Assembly (NCBI GenBank): GCA_017882025.1 | Contig: JADGQG010000023.1 | Location: 1 to 15,504 of the forward strand | DNA: 15,504 nucleotides | Reading direction: 5' to 3' | Source: Chloroflexota bacterium | Lineage (GTDB): Bacteria; Chloroflexota; Limnocylindria; Limnocylindrales; CSP1-4 | In this document: positions 5,266 to 13,177 of the stretch, one piece after another | Layout of the letters: the number at the start of each line of letters is the position of its first letter | How positions within the stretch are numbered: the stretch's first letter is position 1 | Notes under the pieces: generated by a model | Told to the model about the DNA's origin: nothing | Seen by the model: the letters and a program-made list of their open reading frames with translations, nothing else | Database searches by the model: none | Translations under genes and position numbers: made by a program

Positions 5266-7599
5266 TCAGCCGCGCCCGCCCCTGCGACGCACGAACGCGA
5301 GGCGGAGGAGCGCGACGCGGAGCCGTCGCTGTGCTTCGCCGAGAGCCGAGAGGCGATCCGCTCCCAAGCGCCGTCGGCCGTACGTCGCCTCTACCGTGGA
5401 GCGGGCCACGAGCTGCAGGTCCGGCCGGACGGCGGGCACGACGTCGGAGAGCGACCCCAGGTATTCGTAGACGGTCTGGGTGGGGCGGCGCGGGTAGCCC
5501 AGCCGGCCGGCCAGGCCGGCCACTGTGCGGTAGACGGCCACGGGCTCGGCCGGCCGGCCGAGACGGCGCCGGAGCAGGACGAAGGCGAGTCCGAGCAGCG
5601 CGCCAGAGAGCGGGATCACGACCACGATGATCGGCCCGATGCCCGGGGTCCGAAAGCCGCTCGTGGACCCACCGCCCGTCGGCCCACCCGGTTCGTCGAC
5701 GCCGGCCCGCCGGGTCGCGCCCGGGCTCCCGCTCGAGCCCGCGCTGGCGGAGGGCGCGACGGTCGCGACGGCGGGGCCCGCCGGGAGCGGGACCGGGAGG
5801 CCCACGCCGCCCCCAGTCGGGTCGAAATCGATCCAGCCGGCGCCCGGGAACCACGCCTCTACCCAGGCGTGTGCCCGGTCGCGGCGGATCGTCTCGCGAC
5901 CGCTCGCGTCACGATCGCCGGGCAGGAACCCCTCGACGAATCGGGCTGGGATTCCCTCCGTGCGAAGCATCATCACCATCGTCGAGGCGTAGTGCTCGCA
6001 ATAGCCCGTCCGCGAGAAGACGAAGCAGTCGACGACGCCGCGCCCGCCGCAGTCGACGTTCGTGACATCCGTGCTGTAGGTGAAGTGGCGGCTGTCGCGC
6101 AGGTACGACTCGATCTCCCGCGCCACGTCATACGGCGTCGTGGGCTTGGCCTGGCTGATGATCGCGGACAGCAGCGCGCGCGTCTCCGGCCCCACGGTTC
6201 CGGGCTCGATCGCCGTGTATTTCGCCAGCAGGTCGGCCGGGTACTCTGTCCCAGCCGCCCGGAGGCGGTTCGCCGTCAGGGCCTTCGGGTCGTCGGGTCT
6301 TGACAGGTCCGGCAAGAGCGCCTCGAGCGTGTAGCTGCTGCCGCCCGCGGGCAGGATCCGGCCGAACGCGGTGTCGCCGCCGCTCTGGACCAGGGTCACG
6401 TGGGCGGTGCGGTCAAGAAGCGTCGGGATCCCCGGCGTCACCACGATGCTGCCTGCCTCGAGACCGCTCACCTGGTAGTCGGCCGTCACGTAGCTGACGG
6501 TGTCGAGTGGTGCGTCGCGGGTGCCGGCGAGGAGCCCGACGGACGCCCCCACGCTCACTTCCGCCGTCTGGCTCCAGCTCCACGTGTTCCCGGTCAGCCG
6601 GTCGTAGGCAACGGCGCGCCACTTCCCGCGCGGGCTGCCGGCCGGCGTCTGGATCGTGAAGATCGGCGTCGAGTCGGTCACCCACGCACCGGTCACCGTG
6701 ACTGAATCCGTGAACTGGGTGCCCGTGATCCGGGTCGACCCGCCGGCCGGGAAGTACCGGGCCAACGGCTTGGCGAGCTCGATGAACTTGTCCTTCAGTC
6801 CCGGCCACGCGTCCGCGAGCGGCGCCGACGAGGCTGACTGCGTCAGGAGGAGCGCGCCCAGGACGGCGATGCCAACGAAGGTGAGACCGGCTCGGAGGGA
6901 GAGCCCGACCGCGTCGCCGACGTCGCCGATCCGGTGCCGGACCCACGCCTGCTGCTCGTCCGCGACGTGGAACCGGACGAGGAAGAGGAGGGCCGCCAGC
7001 GAGAAGACCACGAGCAGCGGGTACTGGTCCCGGGTCGTCAGCAGGACGTTTGCGAGGAGGATCGAGCCCGGCAGCAAGACCGCCGCAACGGGGCGCCGGT
7101 GGGCCAACGAGGTGTACCCGGCAAAGTGGCCCGCCCCCCAGCAGATGATCCCCAGCACGAGCAGGAAGTGCCCGATCTCCGTGGTGGTGGCACGGCCGCG
7201 GATGACGAGGTCGAAGTACGCCTCCACGACCGAGTTCGAGGTGGCCTGGAAGAGCCCGCCGATCGACTCGCCGGGGGCAAGCTGGGCGCCTACCACGAGC
7301 GTGAGCCAGGTGGTGGCGACGACGGCGCCGCCGACGTGGGCGAGCAGCCGCCCGCGGCCGGCCTTCGCTGCGACCACGCCCCACAGGACCCCGAACACCC
7401 CCGCCCAGGGCAGGAAGTTCGTCAGCGTCCGGTTGCCGAGCACCCAGTGCGCATCGTCGATGGCCCAGCCGACGAGCGCCGCCATCAAGGCGAGCAGGAG
7501 CACGCTGGACCATCCCTCCGCGGGTCGGAGGGACAGGTGACGCTGGTCGTCCACCGGGGCGGCCACCCCGGAGTCGAACGCGGTGCGGGCGGCGCTCAT
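5266..7599 (-). CDS. TgpA-like membrane-anchored transglutaminase-family protein
   Basis: This 777-residue protein has about seven N-terminal membrane helices (roughly 31-48, 62-80, 87-105, 141-160, 171-188, 192-209, 236-254), a long extracytoplasmic region (about 260-600), a Ser/Gly/Pro linker (600-655), one membrane helix (656-676) and a C-terminal cytoplasmic domain similar to the tail of TgpA proteins (DUF4129-like). The papain-like transglutaminase triad is present: Cys534 (GYCEHYAS), His577 (RAHAWVEAW) and Asp593 (IDFDPT). Spacing is close to that of Pseudomonas TgpA. Family members act outside the membrane as transglutaminase or protease/amidase; substrates are mostly unknown. Its ATG overlaps the DUF58 stop (ATGA). 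It ends the cluster with only 7 bp to the convergent phosphatase stop, leaving no room for a private terminator. Confidence 0.9.
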   Translation of the reverse strand: MSAARTAFDSGVAAPVDDQRHLSLRPAEGWSSVLLLALMAALVGWAIDDAHWVLGNRTLTNFLPWAGVFGVLWGVVAAKAGRGRLLAHVGGAVVATTWLTLVVGAQLAPGESIGGLFQATSNSVVEAYFDLVIRGRATTTEIGHFLLVLGIICWGAGHFAGYTSLAHRRPVAAVLLPGSILLANVLLTTRDQYPLLVVFSLAALLFLVRFHVADEQQAWVRHRIGDVGDAVGLSLRAGLTFVGIAVLGALLLTQSASSAPLADAWPGLKDKFIELAKPLARYFPAGGSTRITGTQFTDSVTVTGAWVTDSTPIFTIQTPAGSPRGKWRAVAYDRLTGNTWSWSQTAEVSVGASVGLLAGTRDAPLDTVSYVTADYQVSGLEAGSIVVTPGIPTLLDRTAHVTLVQSGGDTAFGRILPAGGSSYTLEALLPDLSRPDDPKALTANRLRAAGTEYPADLLAKYTAIEPGTVGPETRALLSAIISQAKPTTPYDVAREIESYLRDSRHFTYSTDVTNVDCGGRGVVDCFVFSRTGYCEHYASTMVMMLRTEGIPARFVEGFLPGDRDASGRETIRRDRAHAWVEAWFPGAGWIDFDPTGGGVGLPVPLPAGPAVATVAPSASAGSSGSPGATRRAGVDEPGGPTGGGSTSGFRTPGIGPIIVVVIPLSGALLGLAFVLLRRRLGRPAEPVAVYRTVAGLAGRLGYPRRPTQTVYEYLGSLSDVVPAVRPDLQLVARSTVEATYGRRRLGADRLSALGEAQRRLRVALLRLAFVRRRGGRG

Positions 7600-8852
7600 C
7601 CGACCAGAACCTCGCCAAGCGGCACCCCGGGCGGGACCGCGCAGGTCCGGACGTCGAACTCTGCCAGCGCGTGGTGGACCCGGCGCGAAGCCTGCTCCAG
7701 CTCGGCGAGTTCAGCGGCGGCATCCGGCTCCTCGATGCTCCGGCCGGCGGCAACGATCTCGTGGCGGAGGAATCCACGCGGGTCCAGGTAGAGGACCTGC
7801 GTGCCGATTCCCCGGGGGCGAAGCGTCGCGAGCGGCCGGACCCAGGCCGGCTCGGCTGCCGGGGTCACGATAAGGGCCGACATCCCGCGACGAAGGAGCG
7901 GGAGCCCGGCGACGAGCGCCTCCACGAGCGGCACGGTCCCGTCGCCGTCCACCGCCGCCAACAGGTTCAGGATCTTCTGACGCTGGCGCGGTCCGCGGTC
8001 CGGCGACAGGTGGGTGAGGCGGGCGCCCGTCGTGGTCAGGCCCACCGAACGGTTCTCCGAGAGCGCCAGCTCGGCGATCGCCGCCGCGACGCGGACGGCC
8101 ACCTCGACCGTGGAGTCGTCGCCCGACCCGCATTGGACGCGCCGCTCCAGGTCCACGAAAAGCCAGACGTCGGCTGTCTGCTCCAGGTCGAACTCCTTGA
8201 CCTGGATCGCGCCGGTCCGCGCGGTGGACGGCCAGTGGATCCGGTTGAACGCATCGCCAGGCGCGTATGGCCGAATGGAGGTGGCGAGCGGGGTCGTCTG
8301 GTGCGTCCGCACGGGCGTGGATCGACTCCCCTCCAGGCTCACCGCCCGGAGCCGCCAGCGCGGGATCCGCTCGACCTTCGGGTACACGACCAGTGTCACG
8401 CCGTGCCCGACGGCCGCGTTCGCTTCGAAGAACCCGAACGGGTCGCCGGTCCGGATCTGGAGCGGATCCACGCGGAAGTGGCCGCGTCGGACCAGCGGCA
8501 CGCGGGCGACCCACGACCGTTCGCGCCGCGTCCCGAGCGAGATCGCCCGGCCGGGCAGCGGGATCGGGAGCGTCGACGGGTTGTGGACCTCCAGCCAGAG
8601 CTTCGGCAACCGGCTCGTGTTCCGCAGTGTGTACGTGGTGCGGAGCTGGTCGCCGACGTGCGCGTGGAGCTGGTTGACGGCGTAGCCCGCCTCCAGGTCC
8701 GCGAGCCCGTTGCGGGTAACCAGGTAGCTCCCGCCGACCACGAGGAGACTCAGATAGACGAGGTAGAAGAGGAACTCGTAGCCGGTGCTGAACGCAGCCA
8801 CCACCAGGACGCCGGCGACGACGACGAACGGGAGGCGACGCAGGTAGCGCAC
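7596..8852 (-). CDS. DUF58 domain protein with two N-terminal membrane helices
   Basis: This 418-residue protein starts with two hydrophobic segments (about 8-24 and 27-45). A beta-rich region (about 60-160) with RTGDPFG at 134-140 follows. Then comes the DUF58 signature RPYAPGD (194-200), continuing to NRIHWPSTART, and a von Willebrand A-like stretch beginning ADVWLFVDLE (Asp234). DUF58 proteins are regular partners of MoxR ATPases and of TgpA-type transglutaminases and are thought to assemble with them at the membrane; the biochemical role is not established. I chose GTG 8852, 23 bp after the moxR stop, with a GGAG about 11 nt upstream. That spacing is loose, so the start is moderately sure. 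It overlaps the transglutaminase gene by 4 bp. Confidence 0.9.
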   Translation of the reverse strand: MRYLRRLPFVVVAGVLVVAAFSTGYEFLFYLVYLSLLVVGGSYLVTRNGLADLEAGYAVNQLHAHVGDQLRTTYTLRNTSRLPKLWLEVHNPSTLPIPLPGRAISLGTRRERSWVARVPLVRRGHFRVDPLQIRTGDPFGFFEANAAVGHGVTLVVYPKVERIPRWRLRAVSLEGSRSTPVRTHQTTPLATSIRPYAPGDAFNRIHWPSTARTGAIQVKEFDLEQTADVWLFVDLERRVQCGSGDDSTVEVAVRVAAAIAELALSENRSVGLTTTGARLTHLSPDRGPRQRQKILNLLAAVDGDGTVPLVEALVAGLPLLRRGMSALIVTPAAEPAWVRPLATLRPRGIGTQVLYLDPRGFLRHEIVAAGRSIEEPDAAAELAELEQASRRVHHALAEFDVRTCAVPPGVPLGEVLVG

Positions 8853-8875
8853 TGGCGACGGAGCTCCGCGGCCGG

Positions 8876-9865
8876 TCAGCGGCCGCGCGGGGCCTCGGCC
8901 TCGATCCGACGCGGGCCGCCGGGCCGGGCGGGCGCGTCGACGGGCACGGAGTCCAGCAGCTCGCGGACAACGGTCTCCGCGTCCACCTCGCGGATGGAGG
9001 AGCTGGTCTTGATGATCACGCGGTGCGCGAGGGCTGGGCCAGCGAGGGTCTTCACGTCGTCCGGAATGACGTAGTCGCGCCCCAGCAGGGCTGCCCTGGC
9101 CTGGCCGGCGCGGTAGAGCGCGATCGAGCCGCGAGGCGAAGCTCCGAGGTAGATGTCAGGGTGGGTCCGGGTGGCATTCACAAGGCGGACGATGTATTCC
9201 GCGACGCTCGCGTCGACGTAGATCTCGCGGACCGCGGCCTGCATCTCGCGCAGCTCCGCGACCGGGCAGACCTCCTCCAGGGAATCGAGCGGGTGGACCC
9301 GCTTCTGCTCGTCGAGGATGACGATCTCCTCCGTGGGCGTCGGGTAGCCCATCCGGAGCCGGAGCATGAACCGGTCCAGCTGGGCCTCCGGGAGTGCGAA
9401 CGTCCCTTCGTACTCGATCGGGTTCTGGGTGGCGATGACGAGGAATGGGTCCGGCATCTGGTGGCTGATCCCGTCGATCGTGGCCTGGCGCTCCTCCATG
9501 CATTCGAGCAGCGCCGACTGCGTCTTGGGGGTCGCCCTGTTGATCTCGTCGGCGAGGACCACCTGGCTCATGATCGGCCCGGGTCGGAACTCGAACTCCT
9601 GCGTCTTCTGGTTGTAGATCGAGAGGCCGGTCACGTCCGACGGAAGGAGGTCGGGCGTGAACTGGATCCGCCGGAACGACGAGCCGAGGCTCTTCGCGAT
9701 CGCCTTTGCCAGCACGGTCTTGCCGGTGCCCGGGACGTCCTCGATGAGGAGATGGCCGCGGCAGAGAAGGGCGACGAGAGCCAGCTGGACCTCGTGGTGC
9801 TTCCCCACGATCACCCGCTCCACGTTGGCTACGACGCGCTCGCCGGACTCCTGGATCTTCGTCAT
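8876..9865 (-). CDS. moxR: MoxR-family AAA+ ATPase
   Basis: This 329-residue MoxR AAA+ ATPase is the normal family length. The Walker A is at about 43-50 (EDVPGTGKT), Walker B at 102-107 (VVLADE, continuing INRA), sensor 1 in IATQNPIEYEGT and sensor 2 in GASPRGS. MoxR proteins act as chaperone-like ATPases that mature or activate partner complexes, commonly with DUF58/VWA proteins, as the next gene is. The open frame runs upstream to 10351, but sequence before the ATG at 9865 is low-complexity and not MoxR-like. The start has AGGAG 12 nt upstream, a long spacing; there is no closer in-frame alternative upstream. A 155-bp gap before it probably holds its own promoter, making moxR the head of a sub-operon. 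Confidence 0.95.
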   Translation of the reverse strand: MTKIQESGERVVANVERVIVGKHHEVQLALVALLCRGHLLIEDVPGTGKTVLAKAIAKSLGSSFRRIQFTPDLLPSDVTGLSIYNQKTQEFEFRPGPIMSQVVLADEINRATPKTQSALLECMEERQATIDGISHQMPDPFLVIATQNPIEYEGTFALPEAQLDRFMLRLRMGYPTPTEEIVILDEQKRVHPLDSLEEVCPVAELREMQAAVREIYVDASVAEYIVRLVNATRTHPDIYLGASPRGSIALYRAGQARAALLGRDYVIPDDVKTLAGPALAHRVIIKTSSSIREVDAETVVRELLDSVPVDAPARPGGPRRIEAEAPRGR

Positions 9866-9967
9866 CGTGCTCGCGGGCTCCTGTCGCTGCGCGTCGGTCG
9901 GGCGAGGGCAGTCCGGGGACGGCGCAAGGCCCGCTCTTCGCGGGGGCTTCTGTCTCGGGGTTTCCAA

Positions 9968-9997
9968 ATAGTACGTCCGAACCCCGGGGATGGTTCC
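9968..9997 (-). promoter_or_regulatory. Putative internal promoter in front of moxR
   Basis: The 155-bp gap 9866-10020 is the only sizeable break in the minus-strand cluster. On the minus strand it holds GGAAC (9997-9993), a 17-bp spacer and CGTA (9975-9972), which resembles ECF-sigma promoters. It also holds a sigma-70-like -10 box TACTAT (9973-9968) without a good -35. Between them GAACC (9979-9983) and GGTTC (9992-9996), plus strand, form an inverted repeat around CCCCGGGG. The leader would be about 95 nt and contains a small hairpin (CCCGC/GCGGG, 9931-9945). Confidence 0.35.
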
Positions 9998-10020
9998 AGG
10001 GCCGAATCCGCGGGCGCGCG

Positions 10021-10284
10021 TCAGCCCCGAAGCAGGGTCAAGCCGCAGGCCCACGCCGTCATCAGCGCCCCGATCCCGGCCATCAGCGCCAGGAACGGAT
10101 CGCCCGACGTGAACGACGCGGCGGCGATCGCGCCGAAGACCGCGATGATGACGACGGCGATGAGGGCAAGGCCGATCCGCTCGATCAGCGGGCGCGGCTC
10201 GCGCGGACCGGCGTGGGGCGCGCGGTCCGGGGCGGGCGCGGTCGGGTCCGCCCGAGCGTGGTCCGGCATGCTCGGGTCCGTCAC
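10021..10284 (-). CDS. Small two-helix membrane protein coupled to the PBP gene (87 aa)
   Basis: I do not recognise a family. The first ~38 residues are Pro/Ala/Asp/Arg-rich and probably cytoplasmic. Two hydrophobic helices follow: about 42-62 (IGLALIAVVIIAVFGAIAAA) and 67-86 (PFLALMAGIGALMTAWACGL). Between them is only a short TSGD loop, so this is a compact membrane hairpin with no enzymatic motif. I chose GTG 10284, whose GTGA overlaps the PBP stop, implying translational coupling; ATG 10269 in the same frame is the alternative. The frame is open further upstream inside the PBP gene, but that part is a shadow. A place directly after a SEDS–PBP pair suggests an accessory or regulatory membrane subunit of the wall synthesis complex, which is inference from context alone. 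Confidence 0.6.
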   Translation of the reverse strand: MTDPSMPDHARADPTAPAPDRAPHAGPREPRPLIERIGLALIAVVIIAVFGAIAAASFTSGDPFLALMAGIGALMTAWACGLTLLRG

Positions 10285-11789
10285 GGCTGCGCCGCGAAAT
10301 ATGCCTGGAGCAGGGCCCCGGCGAGCGGGGCCGCCCGCTTCCCTCCCCCACCGCCCTGCTCCACGATCACCGCGAGCGCGATGGTCGGCGCGTCCGCGGG
10401 CGCAAAGCCGATGAACCACGAATGCGGCTCGCCCGTCCCGCCCAACTGGGCCGTGCCCGTCTTGCCTGCCACGGTGACTCCGGTGACCTGGGCGCCAGAG
10501 GTGAACTTCCGGCCGTCGGCGCCCTCGACCGCGCCGACCATGGCAGCCGAGATCGTGGCCGCATCCTCCGCCGAGAGCACGCGCCCGAGCGTCCCGCCGG
10601 ACACGTCCCGGACCGCGCCCGACGGGCTGACAAACGCAGTCACCAGGCGCGGCCGCGGCTCCACGCCGCCGTTCGCCACCGTGGCCGCCACGAGCGCCAT
10701 CTGGAGCGGCGTGACAAGCACCTCGCCCTGCCCGTACGCGGCATTCGCCAGCTCCACGTCATCCGCGAAGCCGCCGGGCAGTGGACCACCGCCGTTCGTC
10801 AGCTGCGAGGCCGCGGTCGGCAGGTCGAACGGGATCGCCGCCCCGAAGCCGAGTCGCCGAGCCGCCTCGTCCATCCCTGCGCCACCGGTGCGGAGCCCGG
10901 CGAGCGCGTACCAGATGTTGCACGAAACCTCCGTCGCCCGCGCGAAGTTCAGCAGCTCGGTCCCCGTGAACGCGTGGTGCCCGTCGCGGACCCGGAAGCC
11001 CGAGACGAGCAGGCCCGTCGATTCGGCGCGGGGCTGCTGGGGGAAGGTGGTCGCCGGGGTAACGGCGCCCGAGGAGAGCGCGGCGATCGCGGTCACGATC
11101 TTGAACGCCGAGCCAGGAACGTAGCGCCCCTGGACGGCGCGGTCGAGCAGCGGCTGCCCGGGATCGTCCCGGGCAGCCGCAAACGCGGCGCGGGAGGTGG
11201 CGGGATTCGCGATCCCCGACGCGTCGTAGGTCGGCGTGCTGGCCATCGCCAGCACCTCGCCCGTCCGCGGGTCGAGTGCCACGACTGCGCCCCGGTCCGC
11301 ACCCAGCAGGCGGACCGCAAGACGCTGCAGCGTCAGCGAGAGGCTGGTCCGCAGGTCGTCGCCGCGCCCGGGGCGCGGACGGAACTTCGCGAGGGCACGC
11401 GACATGGGGTCGTCGCCGCCCATCCCCAGCAGCTCCGACGCGTAGGCGGCCTCCAGGCCCGCCGATCCATACAGGCGAGACGCGTAGCCCAGCGGCGCAC
11501 TCAACGACGCGTCGGCGTACACGCGATACGGCTCGCCGCGCGCGTCCCGCCGGCTGTCCGCCAGGACGTGCCCGTCCCGGTCCAGGATCCGGCCGCGGAC
11601 CGTGGATCGGGCTGCCGCGACGACACCGGCGTCGTTCGGGTCGCGGGCCAGATCGTCGGCGCGGAAAACCTGCCAGTAGCCTGCCCCCAGCATCAGCCCG
11701 CCGAATGCGAGCGCGAGGACGAGGCCCAGGCGGACGACGCGCCCGCCCAGCGGGCGCTCGCGGCGCACACCCGCGCCGAACGTCGTCAT
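10281..11789 (-). CDS. pbpA: Class B penicillin-binding protein (PbpA/FtsI-like transpeptidase)
   Basis: This 502-residue class B PBP is close in size to actinobacterial PbpA. One N-terminal membrane anchor covers about residues 20-39. An N-terminal module with ARSTVRGRILDRDGHVLADS, the conserved class B motif, follows. The transpeptidase domain has the three catalytic motifs: SxxK at Ser227-Lys230 (GSAFK), SxN at Ser289-Asn291 (VSCN) and KTG at 443-445 (AGKTGTAQ). It crosslinks peptidoglycan stem peptides on the outer face of the membrane and is the expected partner of the SEDS polymerase encoded just upstream, whose stop its ATG overlaps (ATGA). All motifs are intact. A Gly-rich run (EQGGGGGKRA) near the C-terminus is not unusual. 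Elongation versus division use cannot be told from sequence. Confidence 0.95.
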   Translation of the reverse strand: MTTFGAGVRRERPLGGRVVRLGLVLALAFGGLMLGAGYWQVFRADDLARDPNDAGVVAAARSTVRGRILDRDGHVLADSRRDARGEPYRVYADASLSAPLGYASRLYGSAGLEAAYASELLGMGGDDPMSRALAKFRPRPGRGDDLRTSLSLTLQRLAVRLLGADRGAVVALDPRTGEVLAMASTPTYDASGIANPATSRAAFAAARDDPGQPLLDRAVQGRYVPGSAFKIVTAIAALSSGAVTPATTFPQQPRAESTGLLVSGFRVRDGHHAFTGTELLNFARATEVSCNIWYALAGLRTGGAGMDEAARRLGFGAAIPFDLPTAASQLTNGGGPLPGGFADDVELANAAYGQGEVLVTPLQMALVAATVANGGVEPRPRLVTAFVSPSGAVRDVSGGTLGRVLSAEDAATISAAMVGAVEGADGRKFTSGAQVTGVTVAGKTGTAQLGGTGEPHSWFIGFAPADAPTIALAVIVEQGGGGGKRAAPLAGALLQAYFAAQP

Positions 11790-13177
11790 GCGCCGTCTCG
11801 CCCGAACCGGCGTGCCCGGCGGGGCTCTGGCGGCGTCGCCGGCCCGCGATCCGAGAATGCCAGCAGGAGCCCCACGATCAGCCCGTTCACGAGGAGCGAC
11901 GACCCGCCGTAGCTGATGAACGGGAGCGTGATCCCCGTCAGTGGGATGAGCTTGAGATTACCCGCCGCGATGATCGCGGCCTGGACGCCGATCACCAGCG
12001 CCAGGCCCGCGGTGAGCAGGGCCCGGAAGTCGTCCGCCGCGGCCGCCGCAATGCGGAGCCCGCGTGCGACGACGACGAGGTAGCAGCCGAGGATGGCGAG
12101 CACGCCGGCCATCCCCAGCTCCTCGCCGAGGGCGGCGAGCGGGAAGTCGGTGTGGACGGCCGGAATCGGCAAGTTCCCACCGATCATCGGCAGGCCCGCT
12201 CCCAGGCCGGTCCCCAGCAGACCACCGCGCGCGAACGCGTGCAGCGCCTGGATGGTCTGGTAGCCGGTCCCGAGCGGGTCGGCCCACGGGTCCAGCCAGG
12301 TCGCCACGCGATCACGAACGTGCGGGAAGACGAGCGCCAGGACCACGAAGCCGACCAGGAAGAGGCCGATCCCGAGCACAACATCCACCTTGCTGCCGGT
12401 CGCGAGGTAGAAGAGGCACAGGAAGACCGCGAAGAAGAGCAGCGCCGCGCCCAGGTCATGCTGGATGACAACGATGCCAAGCGCCAGGGCCAGCATCAGG
12501 CCGGCCGGCAGGAGGTACGGGGCCGGCGGCAGCGTCAGCCGGCCGGCCACGCGGACGCGGGCGTCGGCCAGCAAGACCCGGTTCTCCGCCAGGTACGCCG
12601 CGAAGAAGACCACCAGGATTACCTTGAGCAGCTCCGAGGGCTGCCCGCTCACCGGTCCGAGGTCCAGCGTCAGCCGCGACCCGTTGACATCGCTCCCGAA
12701 GACGAACGTGAGCAGCAGCAGGCCGAGGCCCAGCGCTGCCCAGGTGTACTTGTAGAGTCGAAGCCAGCGATCCGAGCGCACCGTGATCGCAACGACGGCC
12801 GCGATCGCCAATGCGAGCACGAGCCAGATGAGCTGGAGCGTGGCCAGGCCGAGGGACACTGGACCAAACTGCTGGACGACCAGGTCCTGGGGCAGCCGCT
12901 CGGCGAGGAGCAGGCCGATGCCGCCCAGCAGGCCGACCGTGGGCAGGAGCACCTCGTCAACCCGTCGCCCGGCAACGACGAGCGCGACATGAACGGCCGC
13001 GAGCGCCCCGAGGTAGGCGACCAGCCCAGCCGGATGGGCCAGCGACGGGCTGCCGGTCCGGGTCAAGCCCAGGGAGAGACTTCCGAGGAGGAGCGCGCCG
13101 GCCGCGGCCAGGAGGAGGCCCAGCTCGCGGCGCCGGAGGATCGGGTGAGGAAAGCCAGGCAGCGCGGTGGCCGTCAC
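11786..13177 (-). CDS. rodA: SEDS-family peptidoglycan glycosyltransferase (RodA/FtsW)
   Basis: This 463-residue polytopic protein is nearly all hydrophobic helices. SEDS signatures are QPSELLKV (179-186), the catalytic-loop aspartate Asp241 in IQHDLGAALLFF (family: QPDLGTA), GYQTIQALHAFARGG (305-319), AVHTDFPLAALGEELG (340-355) and the C-terminal LTGITLPFISYGGSSL. SEDS proteins polymerise lipid II into glycan strands and work with a class B PBP, here the next gene. The Pro of QPDLG is His (QHDLG), a small departure. I chose GTG 13177 because it overlaps the fhaB stop (GTGA) and begins just before the first helix; the longer open frame upstream is a shadow of fhaB. RodA or FtsW cannot be separated surely; the FHA–SEDS–PBP context is RodA/PbpA-like. 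Confidence 0.92.
   Translation of the reverse strand: MTATALPGFPHPILRRRELGLLLAAAGALLLGSLSLGLTRTGSPSLAHPAGLVAYLGALAAVHVALVVAGRRVDEVLLPTVGLLGGIGLLLAERLPQDLVVQQFGPVSLGLATLQLIWLVLALAIAAVVAITVRSDRWLRLYKYTWAALGLGLLLLTFVFGSDVNGSRLTLDLGPVSGQPSELLKVILVVFFAAYLAENRVLLADARVRVAGRLTLPPAPYLLPAGLMLALALGIVVIQHDLGAALLFFAVFLCLFYLATGSKVDVVLGIGLFLVGFVVLALVFPHVRDRVATWLDPWADPLGTGYQTIQALHAFARGGLLGTGLGAGLPMIGGNLPIPAVHTDFPLAALGEELGMAGVLAILGCYLVVVARGLRIAAAAADDFRALLTAGLALVIGVQAAIIAAGNLKLIPLTGITLPFISYGGSSLLVNGLIVGLLLAFSDRGPATPPEPRRARRFGRDGA

Noticed and set aside
9866..10351. Extended N-terminus for MoxR (491 aa version)
   Set aside because: The extra 162 residues are Arg/Pro-rich, unlike MoxR, and overlap the small membrane gene and the end of pbpA.
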